This document shows positions 62,768-64,000 of a stretch of DNA of 64,000 nt, in pieces. This DNA comes from an uncultured Muribaculaceae bacterium (GTDB taxonomy: Bacteria > Bacteroidota > Bacteroidia > Bacteroidales > Muribaculaceae). The stretch spans positions 21,142 through 85,141 of the forward strand of contig CAJTTA010000006.1 of assembly GCA_910579305.1 (NCBI GenBank). The letters are read 5' to 3'. Numbering within the stretch: position 1 is the stretch's first letter; each line of letters begins with the position of its first letter. A model generated the notes under the pieces. It worked only from the letters and a program-made list of their open reading frames with translations. It searched no databases and was not told the origin of the DNA. Position numbers and translations under genes: made by a program.

Positions 62768-63984
62768 AGAAATACCTGCTTCTCATCCTGCTCCTGTGGC
62801 TGCTTCCGGCGCGGGGAAATGTGCCTGAATATACTTATGGCTCCATGCTGCCTCTGCACGTGCCCGAGGAGGCTCCGGCCTGGCCTGAAGGATACGAACC
62901 ATTTTATGTGAATCACACCGGGCGCCATGGAGCGCGCTTCATGAGCTCTGATAAGAAAGCAAGGAATCTCTACGAATGTCTCTCCAAGGCAAAGGATGCC
63001 GGCGCTCTCTCTTCAAAAGGACGCGCCTTGCTCAAGCTCACCGAGAATGTGCTGCTCGCCTCGCAGGGCAAATGGGGCACTCTCACTCCTCTGGGAGAGT
63101 CGCAGGAGCGGCAGATAGCATCCTTCACTCTCTCCTGCATGGGGGAGTCATTGAAGAAAGGAAAGGCCACGGCATGTGCCACTTATGTGCCGCGGGTGGT
63201 GATGAGCATGTATGAATTCTGCTACTCGCTGTCGATTCTCACCTCGCGCCTGGAGATGACCACGGCCGAGGGAAGGGAATTCTCTCCTTTATTGCGCTTC
63301 TTTGCCGTGAACAATTCTTATGTCGACTTCCTTCAGAGCCCTGCCCTCGATGATCTTGTGGCGAGAAGCAAGGCTCAGACTGTGCCTGCAACTCCGGCCC
63401 GAGCGCTGTTTACCGAAAAATATATTCTTTCCGACAAGGAGCTGCGCGACATAACCTATGATGCCTATGAAATACTCCAGTCGCTTCCGGCCATGGAGAT
63501 GAATGAGAATCCGCTCAAGTGGTTCACCACAGAGGAATTCACTGCCTGCTGGCAGCAGAGCAACTATGAGCACTGGCTTGAACGCACCGGAGGATATTCT
63601 CCGGTTCCGCTCAAGAGCGCGCGCATTCTTCTCGACAAGATAGTGAATGAGCTCGATGCGGCGGCCTCGGGTCGCGACGCAGAGATTAAAGCCTCCATGC
63701 ATTTCGGTCATGCAGAGACACTCATGCCTCTGCTGGCTCTCATGCGCGTGCCGGACATGTGCTGGACATCACCCTCATCTTCCCTGCCCGGAGCCTCTAC
63801 CGTAGCCTCCCACTGGCGCGACAGCAACGTAGTGCCGCTCGGAGCGTTCATGCAGGTGCAGCTCGCCCGCGACGCAAGTGGCAATGTCTATGGCCGGATA
63901 ATAGTAAACGGCCACATCACCACTCCTCCCACGCTCTGGAGCACTCTTAGAGAGCGTTTGAATTTAAACCGTATTAACAATTAA
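62764..63984 (+). CDS. secreted histidine-type phosphatase, MINPP-like
   Basis: A 406-aa exported phosphatase. The signal peptide is KKYLLLILLLWLLPARG (2-18). The branch-2 histidine phosphatase motif RHGARFMSS (about 57-65) supplies the nucleophilic His, and HFGHAETLMPLLALM carries HAE, the proton-donor variant of multiple inositol-polyphosphate phosphatases rather than HD of classical phytases. Bacteroidota MINPP homologues degrade InsP6. It probably acts in the periplasm or at the surface. Coupled by a 4-bp overlap to the glycosyltransferase gene. Confidence 0.88.
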   Translation: MKKYLLLILLLWLLPARGNVPEYTYGSMLPLHVPEEAPAWPEGYEPFYVNHTGRHGARFMSSDKKARNLYECLSKAKDAGALSSKGRALLKLTENVLLASQGKWGTLTPLGESQERQIASFTLSCMGESLKKGKATACATYVPRVVMSMYEFCYSLSILTSRLEMTTAEGREFSPLLRFFAVNNSYVDFLQSPALDDLVARSKAQTVPATPARALFTEKYILSDKELRDITYDAYEILQSLPAMEMNENPLKWFTTEEFTACWQQSNYEHWLERTGGYSPVPLKSARILLDKIVNELDAAASGRDAEIKASMHFGHAETLMPLLALMRVPDMCWTSPSSSLPGASTVASHWRDSNVVPLGAFMQVQLARDASGNVYGRIIVNGHITTPPTLWSTLRERLNLNRINN

Positions 63985-64000
63985 AGAGAATGGGAGTAAA

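Overview
This window looks like the chromosome of a Bacteroidales bacterium, most likely a GC-rich gut lineage such as Muribaculaceae; the family-level assignment is inference. Evidence: Bacteroidota-type promoters (TTTG, 19-20 bp, TAnnTTTG) before several genes; phylum-typical families (DUF4254, DUF4271 next to hemD, M56 peptidase with a TonB tail, choice-of-anchor J surface protein, QRHTH-type ManC); the phylum's gene order mnmG-apt-uvrC; and a division cluster of Bacteroidota type. No phage, IS element, CRISPR array, tRNA or rRNA gene was recognised. The content is almost entirely core chromosome, tightly packed, with many 4-bp start/stop overlaps.

Layout. 1-3.2 kb: end of a glutamate synthase small subunit, queG on the minus strand, and a BlaI repressor with an M56/TonB sensor peptidase behind two operator-like inverted repeats. 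3.4-5.1 kb: DUF4254 protein plus a family 9 glycosyltransferase. 5.1-10.2 kb (minus): tyrS followed by a GDP-fucose block (gmd, fcl, bifunctional manC) and a small membrane protein. 10.5-15.5 kb: gap, mscL, and a large secreted choice-of-anchor J protein. 16-25.2 kb (minus): ybeY, mnmG, apt, uvrC, recO, rnr and a family 2 glycosyltransferase, with a perfect parS-like ParB site between apt and mnmG. 25.5-42 kb (plus): a glycosyltransferase, then rsmH-ftsL-ftsI-murE-mraY-murD-ftsW-murG-murC-ftsQ-ftsA-ftsZ, which builds lipid II and the divisome.

42.1-50.1 kb (plus): an RlmL-type rRNA methyltransferase with a repetitive charged tail, purD, a polytopic membrane protein, a PdxB-like dehydrogenase fused to a PD-(D/E)XK nuclease-like domain, an NAD-dependent epimerase, a DUF4271 protein and hemD. 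50.5-57.4 kb: a membrane-anchored helical-repeat protein, a GH3-type acyl-adenylase overlapping a secreted GH31 glucosidase, an unknown 114-aa protein, and a second mannose-1-phosphate guanylyltransferase. 57.5-64 kb: a Na/Pi cotransporter divergent from a membrane polyferredoxin, then thyA, folA, a glycosyltransferase and a secreted MINPP-like histidine phosphatase.

The most unusual observations are the PdxB/PD-(D/E)XK fusion, the parS-like site beside mnmG (suggesting origin-proximal chromosome), the paired BlaI operators, and a canonical promoter placed so close to a GTG codon that the polyferredoxin mRNA may be leaderless. I see no clearly undescribed multi-gene system; the fusion protein is the best candidate for something new.
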